NCBI GenBank assembly: GCA_050948865.1 | Contig: JBMNEQ010000004.1 | Location: forward strand, 62,001 to 126,000 | DNA from: SKGN01 sp050948865 | Lineage (GTDB): Bacteria > Bacillota_I > Bacilli_A > RF39 > UBA660 | DNA length: 64,000 bases | Direction: 5' to 3' | Shown: positions 1-9,135 of the stretch, one piece after another | How positions within the stretch are numbered: position 1 is the stretch's first letter | How the letters are laid out: every line of letters begins with the position of its first letter | The notes under the pieces: generated by a model | The model's database searches: none | What the model saw: only the letters and a program-made list of their open reading frames with translations | Told to the model about the DNA's origin: nothing | Translations under genes and position numbers: made by a program

Positions 1-814
1 CAATTTTCAAAATGAAGAGGTTTTAAATAAATTGTTTAATAAGGTTAAACCTTTTATATTAAGGAGAGAAAAAAAGGAAGTTATTTTAGAACTTCCAGAA
101 AAGCAAGAAAGAAATGTTTATATTTCTTTAGAAGAAGAGCAAGAAAAGGTTTATTTAGCTCACTTTTTACAAGCTAAAAAGGAGATTTCTGAAGAATTAA
201 ATATTAATGGTTTTAATAAAAGTCAAATTAAAATTTTATCTATTTTAACAAGGTTAAGACAAATTTGTTGTCATCCTAATTTATTTATTGAAAATTACCA
301 GGGTAATAGTGCTAAATTAAAACATTTAATAAAACTTATTGAAGAAAAGATTGCTAATGGAAATAGGATATTATTATTTTCCCAATTTACTTCCATGCTT
401 GATATTATTGAAGGGGTTTTAGAAAAAAATAGTTATTTTCGAATTGATGGAAAGGTTAAAGCCTTAGAAAGAATGGAAATGGTTAATCGTTTTAATATGG
501 GAGAAAAGGAAATCTTTTTAATTTCTTTAAAGGCTGGAGGAACAGGATTAAATTTAGTAGGGGCTGATACGGTTATTCATTTTGATCCTTGGTGGAATCC
601 TGCTGTTGAAGATCAGGCAACTGATCGAGCATATCGAATTGGGCAAGAAAACAAAGTAGAAGTTTATAAATTAATTACTAAAAATACAATAGAAGAGAAA
701 ATTAATGAATTAAAAGATCGGAAAAGAGAAGTAGCTAATTCCTTAATAAAATCAGGAGAGACATTTATTAATAAGTTAAGTGAGGATGAATTAGTTAATA
801 TCTTATCCGAATAA
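1..814 (+). CDS. SNF2-family DNA helicase/ATPase, C-terminal part (5' partial)
   Basis: The reading frame is open to the left edge, so the start and the first RecA lobe lie outside the window. What remains is the end of the first lobe, with the family-typical LRQICCHP stretch, and the complete second RecA lobe. That lobe has LISLKAGGTGLNL (motif V) and ATDRAYRIGQ (motif VI, arginine finger). SNF2 proteins are ATP-driven double-stranded DNA translocases; bacterial members often act near RNA polymerase or in DNA repair, and the exact role here cannot be told. The gene ends just before a hairpin terminator. Family assignment is secure from the motifs, the substrate is unknown. Confidence 0.93.
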   Translation, partial: NFQNEEVLNKLFNKVKPFILRREKKEVILELPEKQERNVYISLEEEQEKVYLAHFLQAKKEISEELNINGFNKSQIKILSILTRLRQICCHPNLFIENYQGNSAKLKHLIKLIEEKIANGNRILLFSQFTSMLDIIEGVLEKNSYFRIDGKVKALERMEMVNRFNMGEKEIFLISLKAGGTGLNLVGADTVIHFDPWWNPAVEDQATDRAYRIGQENKVEVYKLITKNTIEEKINELKDRKREVANSLIKSGETFINKLSEDELVNILSE

Positions 815-817
815 TAT

Positions 818-838
818 AGAGTTTTAACTCTTTTTTTA
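818..838 (+). terminator. Rho-independent terminator after the SNF2 gene
   Basis: A short inverted repeat, AGAGTT then AACTCT, is followed directly by a run of seven T. It lies 4 nt past the stop codon. Confidence 0.75.
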
Positions 839-886
839 TTATCTAAAAAGGATTCGTGTTATAATTTAAAGAGGAGGGAAAATTAG

Positions 887-1387
887 ATGTTAATATTAAA
901 TGATGAAAAGATTATTAAAAAGCTTAAAAACTTTGAGGAAGGTTTTTCTAATAAGAATTATATTTATGGAATTCTTAAAAATCAACATAGGAAGGTCTCT
1001 AATTTTTTAATATGGATATTTATGTTTTTAATATTATTTATATTTTTTTCTTATTTTGATGTTTCTTTTCAAATAGCTTTTGCGGTAGGTTTTTGTTTGG
1101 GGATCTTAATATCTTTTAAAAATAAATTTTGTATTATAACTTTCGATGAAGAAAATTTAAATATGTATATTTTTAATATTTTAATGACTAAGGTAATAAA
1201 AAAGGAGGTTTTATCTTTTTCTAAGATTACAATTAAAAAATTAAAAAAAACTTCTGTATTTCATCGTGTGAAATTATTAATTAATAAAAGGATATTTGAT
1301 ATTACTTTCTCTAAAAAGGTTTTAGGTTTAAAATATCAAAAAGAAAATCTATATAATTTCGTTCAAAAATTACATAGTTTAGGGTAA
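887..1387 (+). CDS. Hypothetical membrane protein (two TM segments)
   Basis: A 166-residue protein that I do not recognise. A charged N-terminal stretch is followed by two hydrophobic segments at about residues 39-60 and 64-82. The rest is a lysine-rich soluble tail with alternating beta-type sequence, like the small PH-like membrane proteins often seen in Firmicutes. A strong ribosome site (GAGGAGGG) lies 8 nt before the ATG. An extended -10 (TGTTATAAT, 857-865) lies immediately upstream, so it is probably transcribed alone. Confidence 0.6.
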   Translation: MLILNDEKIIKKLKNFEEGFSNKNYIYGILKNQHRKVSNFLIWIFMFLILFIFFSYFDVSFQIAFAVGFCLGILISFKNKFCIITFDEENLNMYIFNILMTKVIKKEVLSFSKITIKKLKKTSVFHRVKLLINKRIFDITFSKKVLGLKYQKENLYNFVQKLHSLG

Positions 1388-1464
1388 AAAGTAAATTTGA
1401 TTTATTTAAAGATTTATGGTAATGTTTAGAAGAAAAATAATTATCAAGGTAGGTGGGGTTTTAA

Positions 1465-2040
1465 GTGTTAATGTATAAAATATTAAGACCTTTAGCAACA
1501 TTTTTAATGAAAATAATTTACCGTCCTAAAATAATCGGAAGAGAAAATATAAATAAAGAAGGAGCTCTTATATTTGTTGGTAATCATACTAATTTCTTAG
1601 ATCCAGTCTTGTTAATGAGTAGTACTAATAGAAATGTTCATTTCTTAGGTAAACATACTTTATTTAAAGGAATTGGTAAATATTTTTTTTCTTCAATTGG
1701 TGTTATTCCAGTTAATCGAACAATTAAGGATAAAAGTGTTATACCAGCTAGTATTTCCATTATTGAAAAAGGTGGTGTTTTGGGAATTTTTCCTGAAAGC
1801 ACAATTAATAAAACAGATGATTTAATAATGCCTTTTAAAATAGGGGCTGTTAAAATTGCTCAGTTAACAAAAACTTTAATTATTCCTATAATAATAAATG
1901 GTAAATATAAACCTTTTGGTAATAAATTAGAAATAAAATTTTTAAAACCAATTAAAATAATTTCTTCAAATTTAACTAAAGAAAATGAAAAGTTAATGGA
2001 AACTTTTAAAAAAGAATTAAAGTTTGTAAAGGAGAAGTAA
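1465..2040 (+). CDS. plsC: 1-acyl-sn-glycerol-3-phosphate acyltransferase family (PlsC-like), copy 1
   Basis: A membrane-associated acyltransferase of phospholipid synthesis. The catalytic H-x4-D motif is NHTNFLD. The second block, normally FPEGTRS, reads FPESTINKT, which is a deviation at the Gly and Arg that may alter substrate or activity. The length, about 190 residues, is normal for PlsC. The start is a GTG six bases after AGGTGGGG, with an ATG two codons later as alternative. It begins a three-gene cluster: the stop codon is one base from the start of an acyl-CoA ligase gene, which is followed by another PlsC. The module probably activates fatty acids and loads them onto glycerolipids. 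Confidence 0.85.
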   Translation: MLMYKILRPLATFLMKIIYRPKIIGRENINKEGALIFVGNHTNFLDPVLLMSSTNRNVHFLGKHTLFKGIGKYFFSSIGVIPVNRTIKDKSVIPASISIIEKGGVLGIFPESTINKTDDLIMPFKIGAVKIAQLTKTLIIPIIINGKYKPFGNKLEIKFLKPIKIISSNLTKENEKLMETFKKELKFVKEK

Positions 2041-2041
2041 A

Positions 2042-3763
2042 ATGAAAAAGATTAAAAGTCCATGGATGAAATTTCAAGAAGAAAAAAGGAATGAAATAGA
2101 AGTTCCAAAGATGAGTATTTATGAGATGTTTAAGGAGGTAGCTTTAGAAAATCCCACTGCTTTAGCTTATAACTATTTTGGGACTATAGTTACTTATAAA
2201 AAGTTTTTAGTTCAAATAGACAAAACAGCAGAAGCATTTAAAAGATATGGAGTTAATTTTGGTGATGTTGTAACTATTTGTCTTCCTAATTTTCCTGAAG
2301 GGATTATTTGTGTTTATGCTTTAAATAAAATAGGAGCAATTGCGAATATGGTTCATCCTTTATCAGGGGAAGGGGAAATAAAAAGTTATGTTAATGATAC
2401 TAATAGTAAGATTATTGTAACACTAGATTTAAATAAGAAAAAAATTAAAACTATTATTAAAGATACTAAGTTAAAATATGTTATTTTAGTTGATGCTGAT
2501 GATTCTTTTAACATTTTCTTAAAATTAGGATATAAATTACTTAATAAAAAATTATTTAATGTTAAGAAATTAAAAAAGCCTTATCTGCGTTTTAAAAACT
2601 TTTTGGTTAGTAATCCAGGCGAAAAATTAAAAGATGAAAAGATAATTAAAGATCATGTTGAAAAAAGGGATGCGATTATACTTTATAGTGGAGGAACTAC
2701 AGGAATCCCTAAGGGAATTCTTTTAACTAATGGGAATTTTAATGCTTTAGCTGTTCAAGCAAAACATTTATTTGGCCATTTTGAAAAGGGAGATAAAGTT
2801 TTAACTATTATGCCTATTTTTCATGGTTTTGGATTAGGGGTTTCTATTCATTGTATTTATTGTTTGGTTGGTCAAACTATTTTAGTGCCGAAATTTGAAG
2901 CGAAAAAGAGTGATAATTTGATTAAAACTTATAAGCCTAATTATATTATAGGTGTTCCAACTTTATTTGAAGCCCTTTTAAATAATAAAGGTTTTAAAAA
3001 GATGAATTTATCTTTTATAAAATATGTTATTAGTGGTGGTGATAGTTTATCTGAATCTTTAAAAGATCGCTTTAATGCTTTTTTAAAGGAACATCATTCT
3101 TTAGCTGTAATTGAACAAGGATATGGTCTTTCAGAAGCAGTTGCCGCTACATCTTTTGCAAGAAAAGATCTAGGAGCACCTTGCTCAATTGGGATTCCTT
3201 TATTAGGAAATTATTATAAAATTGTGGAAGAGGGTTCTGAAACAGAGGTTCCATATAATAATGATGGTGAGATTTGTATAACAGGTCCCACAGTAATGAA
3301 AGGGTATTTAAATAATCCTGAGGAAACTAATATGGTTTTAAGGAAACATAAGGATGGATATACTTGGTTACATACCGGAGATGTTGGTTCGATGAGTGAA
3401 GATGGAATAGTAACTTATAAACAAAGATATAAAAGAATAATTGTTTCTAGTGGTTATAATGTTTATCCTTTACATGTAGAAAATATTATTAATAGTCATC
3501 CTCTTGTTTTAAAATCTTGTGTTGTTGGAGTGCCTCATAAATATAAAATACAGGTTCCTAAAGCTTTTATAGTTTTAAAAGAAAATGTTAAGTCTAGCCG
3601 AAAAATTAAAAAGGAAATAAAAGAAATATGTCAAAAAAATTTACCTAAATTTTCTATTCCTTATAAATATATTTTTAAAGAAGAATTTCCTACTACTTTA
3701 ATTGGAAAAGTTGATTATAGAATATTAGAAAATGATGAAGATGATGAAGAAGATGAAGAATAG
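2042..3763 (+). CDS. AMP-forming long-chain acyl-CoA synthetase/ligase
   Basis: A 573-residue ANL-superfamily enzyme that adenylates a carboxylic acid and transfers it to CoA (or a carrier protein). The ATP-binding loop YSGGTTGIPKG, the motif GYGLSEA, the hinge region WLHTGDVG, the KRIIVSSGYNVYPLHVE block and the C-terminal lysine region LIGKVDY are all intact, so it should be active. The C-terminus is a short acidic tail. It is flanked on both sides by PlsC-type acyltransferases, translationally coupled to the first and overlapping the second. That suggests it supplies acyl-CoA for phospholipid synthesis from exogenous or recycled fatty acids. Substrate chain length is inferred, not visible. 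Confidence 0.88.
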   Translation: MKKIKSPWMKFQEEKRNEIEVPKMSIYEMFKEVALENPTALAYNYFGTIVTYKKFLVQIDKTAEAFKRYGVNFGDVVTICLPNFPEGIICVYALNKIGAIANMVHPLSGEGEIKSYVNDTNSKIIVTLDLNKKKIKTIIKDTKLKYVILVDADDSFNIFLKLGYKLLNKKLFNVKKLKKPYLRFKNFLVSNPGEKLKDEKIIKDHVEKRDAIILYSGGTTGIPKGILLTNGNFNALAVQAKHLFGHFEKGDKVLTIMPIFHGFGLGVSIHCIYCLVGQTILVPKFEAKKSDNLIKTYKPNYIIGVPTLFEALLNNKGFKKMNLSFIKYVISGGDSLSESLKDRFNAFLKEHHSLAVIEQGYGLSEAVAATSFARKDLGAPCSIGIPLLGNYYKIVEEGSETEVPYNNDGEICITGPTVMKGYLNNPEETNMVLRKHKDGYTWLHTGDVGSMSEDGIVTYKQRYKRIIVSSGYNVYPLHVENIINSHPLVLKSCVVGVPHKYKIQVPKAFIVLKENVKSSRKIKKEIKEICQKNLPKFSIPYKYIFKEEFPTTLIGKVDYRILENDEDDEEDEE

Positions 3764-4346
3764 TCGTAGGGGAGAAATAGGTTATAAAATTGCTAGACTA
3801 TTTTTAAAACCAATATTTTTATTATATTATCGTCCTAGATTTTTTAATAAAGATGTTATTCCTAAAAAGGGACCAATTATTTTAGCAGGTAATCATATTC
3901 ATATTTTAGATCAATGTCTTCCTTTAGTATGCACAAAGAGAGCTGTTCATTATTTAGCTAAAAAGGAATATTTTGATTCTAAGTTTGCGTGGTTTTTTAA
4001 ATTTGTTGGTTGTATTTCTGTTAATCGAAAAATAAAAGATACTAATGCTATTAATCAAGCCCTTGATATTTTAAATAAAGGAGGAGCTATTGGCATTTTT
4101 CCTGAGGGAACGAGAAATAAAACTAATTCTTTATTGTTACCTTTTAAATTAGGAACAGTTTCTATGGCTCAAAAAACAGGGGCTCTAATTGTTCCTTTTG
4201 GAATAACAGGGGAATATAAAAGGGGAAAAGATAATAATTTAACATTAAGATTTGGAGAGCCTTTTAAGGTAGGTAAAGAAGAATCATTACAAGAAGCGAA
4301 TAATAAATTAAGAAAGATTATAGAAAAGTTAATTAAAGAAAATTAA
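3753..4346 (+). CDS. plsC: 1-acyl-sn-glycerol-3-phosphate acyltransferase family (PlsC-like), copy 2
   Basis: A second PlsC-type acyltransferase, with canonical motifs NHIHILD (H-x4-D) and FPEGTRNKT. The reading frame overlaps the end of the preceding ligase gene. In-frame ATG codons exist at 3732, 3735, 3741, 3744 and 3753 in a GAT/GAA repeat, and none has a clear ribosome site. I chose the last because it gives the usual PlsC N-terminus, and translation is probably coupled to the ligase. With copy 1 it may perform the two successive acylations of glycerol-3-phosphate or lysophosphatidate. A short hairpin terminator follows in the gap before the convergent lipoprotein gene. Confidence 0.85.
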   Translation: MKNSRRGEIGYKIARLFLKPIFLLYYRPRFFNKDVIPKKGPIILAGNHIHILDQCLPLVCTKRAVHYLAKKEYFDSKFAWFFKFVGCISVNRKIKDTNAINQALDILNKGGAIGIFPEGTRNKTNSLLLPFKLGTVSMAQKTGALIVPFGITGEYKRGKDNNLTLRFGEPFKVGKEESLQEANNKLRKIIEKLIKEN

Positions 4347-4400
4347 AACTTTGAAGATGATGAATATCCTAAACCTAAGAAAATAGAAAACTAATAAAAA

Positions 4401-4430
4401 AAGTAGAGAATTTTATCTCCACTTTTTTAA
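4401..4430. terminator. Bidirectional terminator between convergent genes
   Basis: AAGTAGAGA and TCTCCACTT form a nine-position stem with one mismatch. It has a T run on the + side and an A run (T on the - strand) on the other side, so it can serve both the plsC cluster and the facing lipoprotein gene. Confidence 0.7.
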
Positions 4431-5161
4431 TTTCTTTTAGAAAACTTTTCTGTTATGATTCCAATTAAGAAAAGGATTATTATAAAACCTATTATATAAT
4501 ATTTAAAAGGATTATTTTCTTTTTTCTCTATTTCTTTTGGGGGAGTAGTTTTTTTAGAAGTTGTATAGTTTACATTAATTCCTTCTTTTAAGGTTGGTAT
4601 TAAAGACCAAGTCAAAGTATTATCATTATCAATTAAGGGAGCATTATGAGAAATAATTTTTCCATCAATTTTAATTTTTATATTATATTTAAGAATACCA
4701 GCCATCATATTAAGTTCTTCTTCATTTACTTCTTCAGGTTTTAAAGAAATAAAAACATTATCATTTTCTCTTTTAAAACTAAGAACTTCTTCTGTAATAT
4801 TTTCTTCTTTTAAATCAGAGTTTTTAGCTATATTTTCTAAGATTGTATTTAATTCTTCTAATGATTTAAAATTAATAGTAACCTTTTTTCCATAATAATT
4901 GACTTCTTCTTCAGTAAAATTGTAATCTACGATTTTCGCTTCCTTTTCCTGCCATTGTTTTTCCAAACTTTTAAAAGTTTCTTCAGGATTTATTGAAAAA
5001 TCATCCTCTTCTTTTTCTTCAAATAATTGTTCAGCAAAAGCGATAGATAAAGTAACAGATCCTTGATCATTTTTATCAATTTCTATTTCCATGGAAACTC
5101 TTGCGCATCCTGTAAAAAAGATAATAAAAGTTATAATTAGTATTTGTTTAAATAGTTTCAT
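4427..5161 (-). CDS. LppM/DUF3153-like lipoprotein with C-terminal membrane anchor
   Basis: An exported lipoprotein. The signal peptide ends in the lipobox FFTGC near residue 19. The N-terminal half, with the pattern MEIEIDKNDQGSVTLSIAF, resembles the LppM/DUF3153 domain. A single hydrophobic segment close to the C-terminus (YYIIGFIIILFLIGI) is followed by a basic tail. The start is set at the ATG preceded by GGAGG (5161) rather than the ATG nine codons upstream. The function of this family in Firmicutes is not known. Confidence 0.72.
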   Translation of the reverse strand: MKLFKQILIITFIIFFTGCARVSMEIEIDKNDQGSVTLSIAFAEQLFEEKEEDDFSINPEETFKSLEKQWQEKEAKIVDYNFTEEEVNYYGKKVTINFKSLEELNTILENIAKNSDLKEENITEEVLSFKRENDNVFISLKPEEVNEEELNMMAGILKYNIKIKIDGKIISHNAPLIDNDNTLTWSLIPTLKEGINVNYTTSKKTTPPKEIEKKENNPFKYYIIGFIIILFLIGIITEKFSKRN

Positions 5162-5256
5162 TTTTCCTCCTTCTATTTTCTTTTTCATTATATCTTATTC
5201 TTTAATATATTTCAATTTTGGTAAAACTTGTTTTTTTATCCTTCTTAAAATTATGA

Positions 5257-5262
5257 TATAAT
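5257..5262 (+). promoter_or_regulatory. Extended -10 promoter element for miaB
   Basis: TGATATAAT, an extended -10 box, lies 24 nt upstream of the miaB start. No good -35 is seen at 17 bp. Confidence 0.45.
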
Positions 5263-5285
5263 ATTTTCAGTTTGGAGTTGGTTTT

Positions 5286-6707
5286 ATGAAAAAACCGAAT
5301 ATGATGGAAGCTAGAAGAAGAACTAAAGAGAAGACAAAAATTATAACTGATGCTTATTTTATTCCTAAGGAAATAAAAAATTGTGGTCGGGGTTTAAAGT
5401 ATTATTTAAGAACTTATGGTTGTCAAATGAATTTAAGAGATAGTGAATCTATTTCGGCAATCTTAGAAGATTTAGGATATATTAAAACTTTAAATGATCA
5501 AGAGGCTGATTTAATAATTTTAAATACTTGTGCAGTTAGAGAAAATGTTCATAATAAAGTTTTTGGTTTATTAGGTCTTTATAAACATTATAAAAAGAAA
5601 AAACCTAATTTATTACTTGGGCTATGTGGTTGTATGGCTCAAGAAGAAGTGGTTATTAATAAAATTATTAAAGAAATTAAACATCTTGATTTTGTTTTTG
5701 GAACTCATAATATTCATTTATTACCGTCAATTTTAAAAGAATATCAAGAAAAAAAGAAAATGATTGTTAATGTTTTAAGTAATGAAGGGAATATTTATGA
5801 AAACATTCCTCTTAAAAGGGAGCATCCTTATAAAGCTTTTGTTAATATTACTTATGGTTGCGATAAGTTTTGTACTTATTGTATAGTTCCTTATACTAGG
5901 GGAAAAGAAAGAAGTCGTCAACCAGAAGATATTTTTAAAGAAGTAAAAGGATTGTTAAAAAAAGGTTATTTAGAGATAACTTTATTAGGACAGAATGTTA
6001 ATGCTTATGGTAAGGATTTTTTAGATAAAAAATATCGTTTAGAAAATTTATTAGAAGATCTTGCTAAAACAGGTATTAAACGTCTTCGTTTTTTAACTAG
6101 TCATCCTTGGGATTTTACTGAAGAAATGATTGATGTTATAGAAAAATATGATAATATAATGCCTCATATTCATTTACCTGTTCAATCAGGTAGTAATAAA
6201 ATATTAAAATTAATGGGAAGAAGATATAGTAAAGAAGAGTATCTTACTTTATACAAAAAAATAAAAGATAAGATTACTAAAGTAGCAATTACGACTGATA
6301 TTATAGTTGGTTTTCCTTATGAAGATGAAAAGGATTTTGAAGAAACATTATCTTTAGTTAAAGAATGTCAATTTGATGGGGCTTTTATTTTTATTTATTC
6401 ACCAAGAGAAGGAACACCAGCTTTTAATATGGAAGATAAAGTATCTTTAACTGTTAAAAAGGAACGTTTTTATAAACTTCATCAATTAACAAATCAATAT
6501 ACAAAAGAATCTAATTTAAAATTACAAAATAAAATAGTTTCTGTTTTAATTGAAGGTTATAGTAATAATAAAGAATTATTAACAGGTTATACCGATACTT
6601 TTAAAGTAATTAATGTTAAGGGTTCTTCTTCTTTAATTGGTCAAATAGTTAAAGTTAAAGTAACAAAAGTTAGAACTTGGAGTTTATATGGAGAAGTAGT
6701 AAATTAA
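5286..6707 (+). CDS. miaB: tRNA-2-methylthio-N6-dimethylallyladenosine synthase MiaB
   Basis: A radical SAM methylthiotransferase that adds the 2-methylthio group to i6A37 of tRNAs reading UNN codons. Three domains are visible. The N-terminal UPF0004 domain carries the auxiliary cluster cysteines in TYGCQMN, NTCAVRE and GLCGCMAQ. The radical SAM core has the cluster motif CDKFCTYC. The C-terminal TRAM domain ends at residue 473. Length and order are normal for MiaB, and the VPYTRGKERSR block after the SAM motif favours MiaB over MtaB or RimO. It is transcribed alone from an upstream -10 box. Confidence 0.94.
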   Translation: MKKPNMMEARRRTKEKTKIITDAYFIPKEIKNCGRGLKYYLRTYGCQMNLRDSESISAILEDLGYIKTLNDQEADLIILNTCAVRENVHNKVFGLLGLYKHYKKKKPNLLLGLCGCMAQEEVVINKIIKEIKHLDFVFGTHNIHLLPSILKEYQEKKKMIVNVLSNEGNIYENIPLKREHPYKAFVNITYGCDKFCTYCIVPYTRGKERSRQPEDIFKEVKGLLKKGYLEITLLGQNVNAYGKDFLDKKYRLENLLEDLAKTGIKRLRFLTSHPWDFTEEMIDVIEKYDNIMPHIHLPVQSGSNKILKLMGRRYSKEEYLTLYKKIKDKITKVAITTDIIVGFPYEDEKDFEETLSLVKECQFDGAFIFIYSPREGTPAFNMEDKVSLTVKKERFYKLHQLTNQYTKESNLKLQNKIVSVLIEGYSNNKELLTGYTDTFKVINVKGSSSLIGQIVKVKVTKVRTWSLYGEVVN

Positions 6708-6730
6708 AAAAGACGCTTTTAAACGTCTAT
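6707..6730 (-). terminator. Terminator of the transglutaminase-like gene
   Basis: AGACG and CGTCT form the stem. On the minus strand it is followed by a run of six T, so it works best for the leftward gene, but it may also stop miaB. Confidence 0.6.
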
Positions 6731-7614
6731 TTAGCTTCTTTATAAATAGTTAAATCAAATTTATGATCTAAGGTTTCTCTTTCATTTAAAGTTAAAGTAT
6801 CAATCAGAAAATAGCTATGTTGAAGAATTTTTACTTTATCTAAAGGATTATCCCAAGTTAAATCTAAATGAAGCCATTTATTATTTAAATAAATTAAATT
6901 CCAGACATGATTTTCTGTGGCTATTTTTATATTAGGAATATTTAATTTATATAAAAATAAACTCATCGTATCAGTATAACCACTACAAACGGCATATCCT
7001 TCAAATAAAGTTCCATAAGCATTATGAGATTGATAAGTTTTATCATTAATATCTTTTATTTTTAAAATATCATATTCAGTATTTAAAATTAAATAGTCAT
7101 GTATTTTTTCAATATTTAAAGAGATATCTTTTTTCGGATCAACAAGTTTCATAAATAAGTTATCAATTTCTTTATTTATTTTTATAATCTTTTCTTCATT
7201 ATAATATCTACTTACTTCAATATTTACTTTTCCAGAAGGATAATAAGTAGTATATAAAGTTTCATAACTATTATAGGGATGTACAAAACTATTTAAATGA
7301 GATAATTGATAATCATCAATTGAGATATCTTTTACATCTTTAATACAATCTTTATATTCTTTACTACAATAAAAAGTAAAACTATCCCAACCAGAATTAA
7401 TAATTGTATAATAAATATTTAATAATTCTTTTTTATTAGTAGGAATAAAATCATTAGTATTTTGAACATATAAAAACTGAAGATCTAATTTATATTGATT
7501 ATCTTCAGGTATTGTTATATTTTTATGATAATTATCGATACTAAATAAATCATTAGTATAAATAAAAAAACATCCAACTATAATAATAAATAAAGCAATT
7601 AATTTTTTAAACAT
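6727..7614 (-). CDS. Transglutaminase-like cysteine-peptidase fold protein, membrane anchored/exported
   Basis: A 295-residue protein with an N-terminal hydrophobic segment (residues 5-22) and a C-terminal transglutaminase core. The likely catalytic triad is Cys in GYAVCSGYTD, His in TENHVWNL and Asp in HLDLTWDNP, all present in the expected order and spacing. Such domains act as extracytoplasmic transamidases or peptidases; the substrate cannot be inferred. The start is supported by GGTGAT before the ATG. Its stop lies inside a hairpin shared with the end of miaB. It sits upstream of rpsT on the same strand direction but with its own terminator. Confidence 0.8.
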   Translation of the reverse strand: MFKKLIALFIIIVGCFFIYTNDLFSIDNYHKNITIPEDNQYKLDLQFLYVQNTNDFIPTNKKELLNIYYTIINSGWDSFTFYCSKEYKDCIKDVKDISIDDYQLSHLNSFVHPYNSYETLYTTYYPSGKVNIEVSRYYNEEKIIKINKEIDNLFMKLVDPKKDISLNIEKIHDYLILNTEYDILKIKDINDKTYQSHNAYGTLFEGYAVCSGYTDTMSLFLYKLNIPNIKIATENHVWNLIYLNNKWLHLDLTWDNPLDKVKILQHSYFLIDTLTLNERETLDHKFDLTIYKEAK

Positions 7615-7667
7615 TTTATCACCAATTTAGTCTCTCATATAAATTTGTCTAAAATAGGAGAATTTTT

Positions 7668-7700
7668 TAAAACAAAGTAATTTATTTATTACTTTGTTTA
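7668..7700 (-). terminator. Terminator of rpsT
   Basis: Arms AACAAAGTAAT and ATTACTTTGTT surround the rpsT stop codon. On the minus strand they are followed by TTTTAAAAAA. Confidence 0.6.
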
Positions 7701-7936
7701 GTTTGATTAATTTTTGTTGTAAGTTTAGATTTCTTTTTCGCGGCCGTATTCTTTTTAATAACTCCCTTTTTAACAGCTTTATCTATTTTTTTATAAGCTT
7801 CATTTAAAGATTGATCATTATTATTAGTTAAAGCTTTTTTAATAGCAGTCTTCATTGTTTTTTTAACTTTAGAATTTTCTTCTCTTTTACGTTCTGCAAC
7901 TTTAACTCGCTTTTTAGCACTTTTAATATTAGGCAT
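7682..7936 (-). CDS. rpsT: 30S ribosomal protein S20
   Basis: S20 binds 16S rRNA in the 30S body. The protein (84 residues) begins MPNIKSAKKRVKVAERKRE and is Lys/Arg-rich and helical, typical of bS20. The start is placed at 7936, where GGAGGTG lies 5 nt upstream; a longer in-frame ATG at 7972 lacks a ribosome site. It is divergent from gpr, the same neighbourhood as in Bacillus. Confidence 0.95.
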   Translation of the reverse strand: MPNIKSAKKRVKVAERKREENSKVKKTMKTAIKKALTNNNDQSLNEAYKKIDKAVKKGVIKKNTAAKKKSKLTTKINQTKQSNK

Positions 7937-7962
7937 CTTTTCACCTCCATCGTGATATATCA

Positions 7963-7991
7963 ATTTTAACAAAAGTCTCTTTAAAAAGCAA
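7963..7991 (-). promoter_or_regulatory. Sigma-A promoter of rpsT
   Basis: On the minus strand, TTGCTT (7991-7986) and TAAAAT (7968-7963) are separated by 17 nt. The expected transcript start lies about 20 nt before the ribosome site. Confidence 0.6.
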
Positions 7992-8031
7992 TATTTTTTC
8001 TTAATATGTTTAAAATAAGAAGGGTGATTAA

Positions 8032-9060
8032 ATGTCTAAAGAAATAGATTTAAGTCAATATGAAATAAGAACTGATATGGTTTTAGAAGAAATAGAAAGT
8101 AAAATACCTAAAAAAGGAATTATTTCTCAAGTTGAAGAAATAAATGATATGAAGATTACTAGAGTAGATGTTTTAAAAGAGGGAGTTTCTTTAATCAATA
8201 AAAAAGAAGGTAAATATATTACTATTGAATTTGAGGATGTTACTGATTCAGAAAATAAAGATGTTTTAAGGAAAGTATTTATTAAAGAATTAAAGAAGAT
8301 GTTAAAATATTTAAAAATTAAAGATAAAGATACTTGTTTAATTATTGGTTTAGGGAATAATAAATCTACTCCTGATTCTTTAGGTCCTTTAGTTATAGAA
8401 CGGTTACTTGTTACTAAACATTTATTTTCTCTTGGAGAAGTGGAAACAGGATATAGAAATGTCAGTGCTTTTTCTCCTGGAGTTATGGGTCAAACAGGAA
8501 TTGAAACTAGTGAGATGATTTTAGGTATTATTCAAAAGATAAGGCCAGATTTTTTGATTGTCGTTGATGCTTTAGCTTCTAATTCCATTTCTAGAATTAA
8601 TAAAACTATTCAAATGACGGATACAGGAATTCATCCAGGAAGTGGCGTTGGTAATGCTAGAAAAGAAATAAGTTTTGAAATTTTAAAGATACCGGTTATT
8701 GCAATTGGGATACCAACAGTAGTTGATGCTGTTACTATTGTCAGTGATACTATTAATTATATGATGAAAAAGTTTGCTTATAATAAAGAAAATTTAGATG
8801 ATCCTTCTAATAAACTAATTCCTTTTTGGAAATTAGATTACTTAAAGAAAGAAAAAGAATTATCTAATCAAGAAAAAAAGAATTTAATGGGATTGATTGG
8901 GACTTTATCAGAAAATGAAATAAAACAATTAGTTTATGAAGTTTTAAATCCGATTGGTTATAATATGATGGTGACACCAAAAGAAATAGATTTTTTATTG
9001 GAAAAATTAAGTCAAGTTATTGCTTGTGGTTTAAACGAAACATTACATCAAAAAACCTAA
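8032..9060 (+). CDS. gpr: Germination protease GPR (spore SASP endopeptidase)
   Basis: The protease that degrades small acid-soluble spore proteins at germination. The 342-residue protein has the family N-terminus (DLSQYEIRTDMVLEE) and the two conserved acidic regions IIGLGNNKSTPDSLGP and FLIVVDALASNS that hold the aspartates of this atypical aspartic protease. The downstream GTPATVVDA-like block reads IGIPTVVDA. In Bacillus it is made as a zymogen in the forespore with a short N-terminal propeptide, and the residues before EIRTDM fit that. It is divergent from rpsT and followed by spoIIP, the classical order. Confidence 0.95.
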   Translation: MSKEIDLSQYEIRTDMVLEEIESKIPKKGIISQVEEINDMKITRVDVLKEGVSLINKKEGKYITIEFEDVTDSENKDVLRKVFIKELKKMLKYLKIKDKDTCLIIGLGNNKSTPDSLGPLVIERLLVTKHLFSLGEVETGYRNVSAFSPGVMGQTGIETSEMILGIIQKIRPDFLIVVDALASNSISRINKTIQMTDTGIHPGSGVGNARKEISFEILKIPVIAIGIPTVVDAVTIVSDTINYMMKKFAYNKENLDDPSNKLIPFWKLDYLKKEKELSNQEKKNLMGLIGTLSENEIKQLVYEVLNPIGYNMMVTPKEIDFLLEKLSQVIACGLNETLHQKT

Positions 9061-9135
9061 AGATAAAGTATTTACTCGACAATTTAATCATTCATACCCT
9101 TATATAATAATCATAAATTATATTAGGGAGGATTT

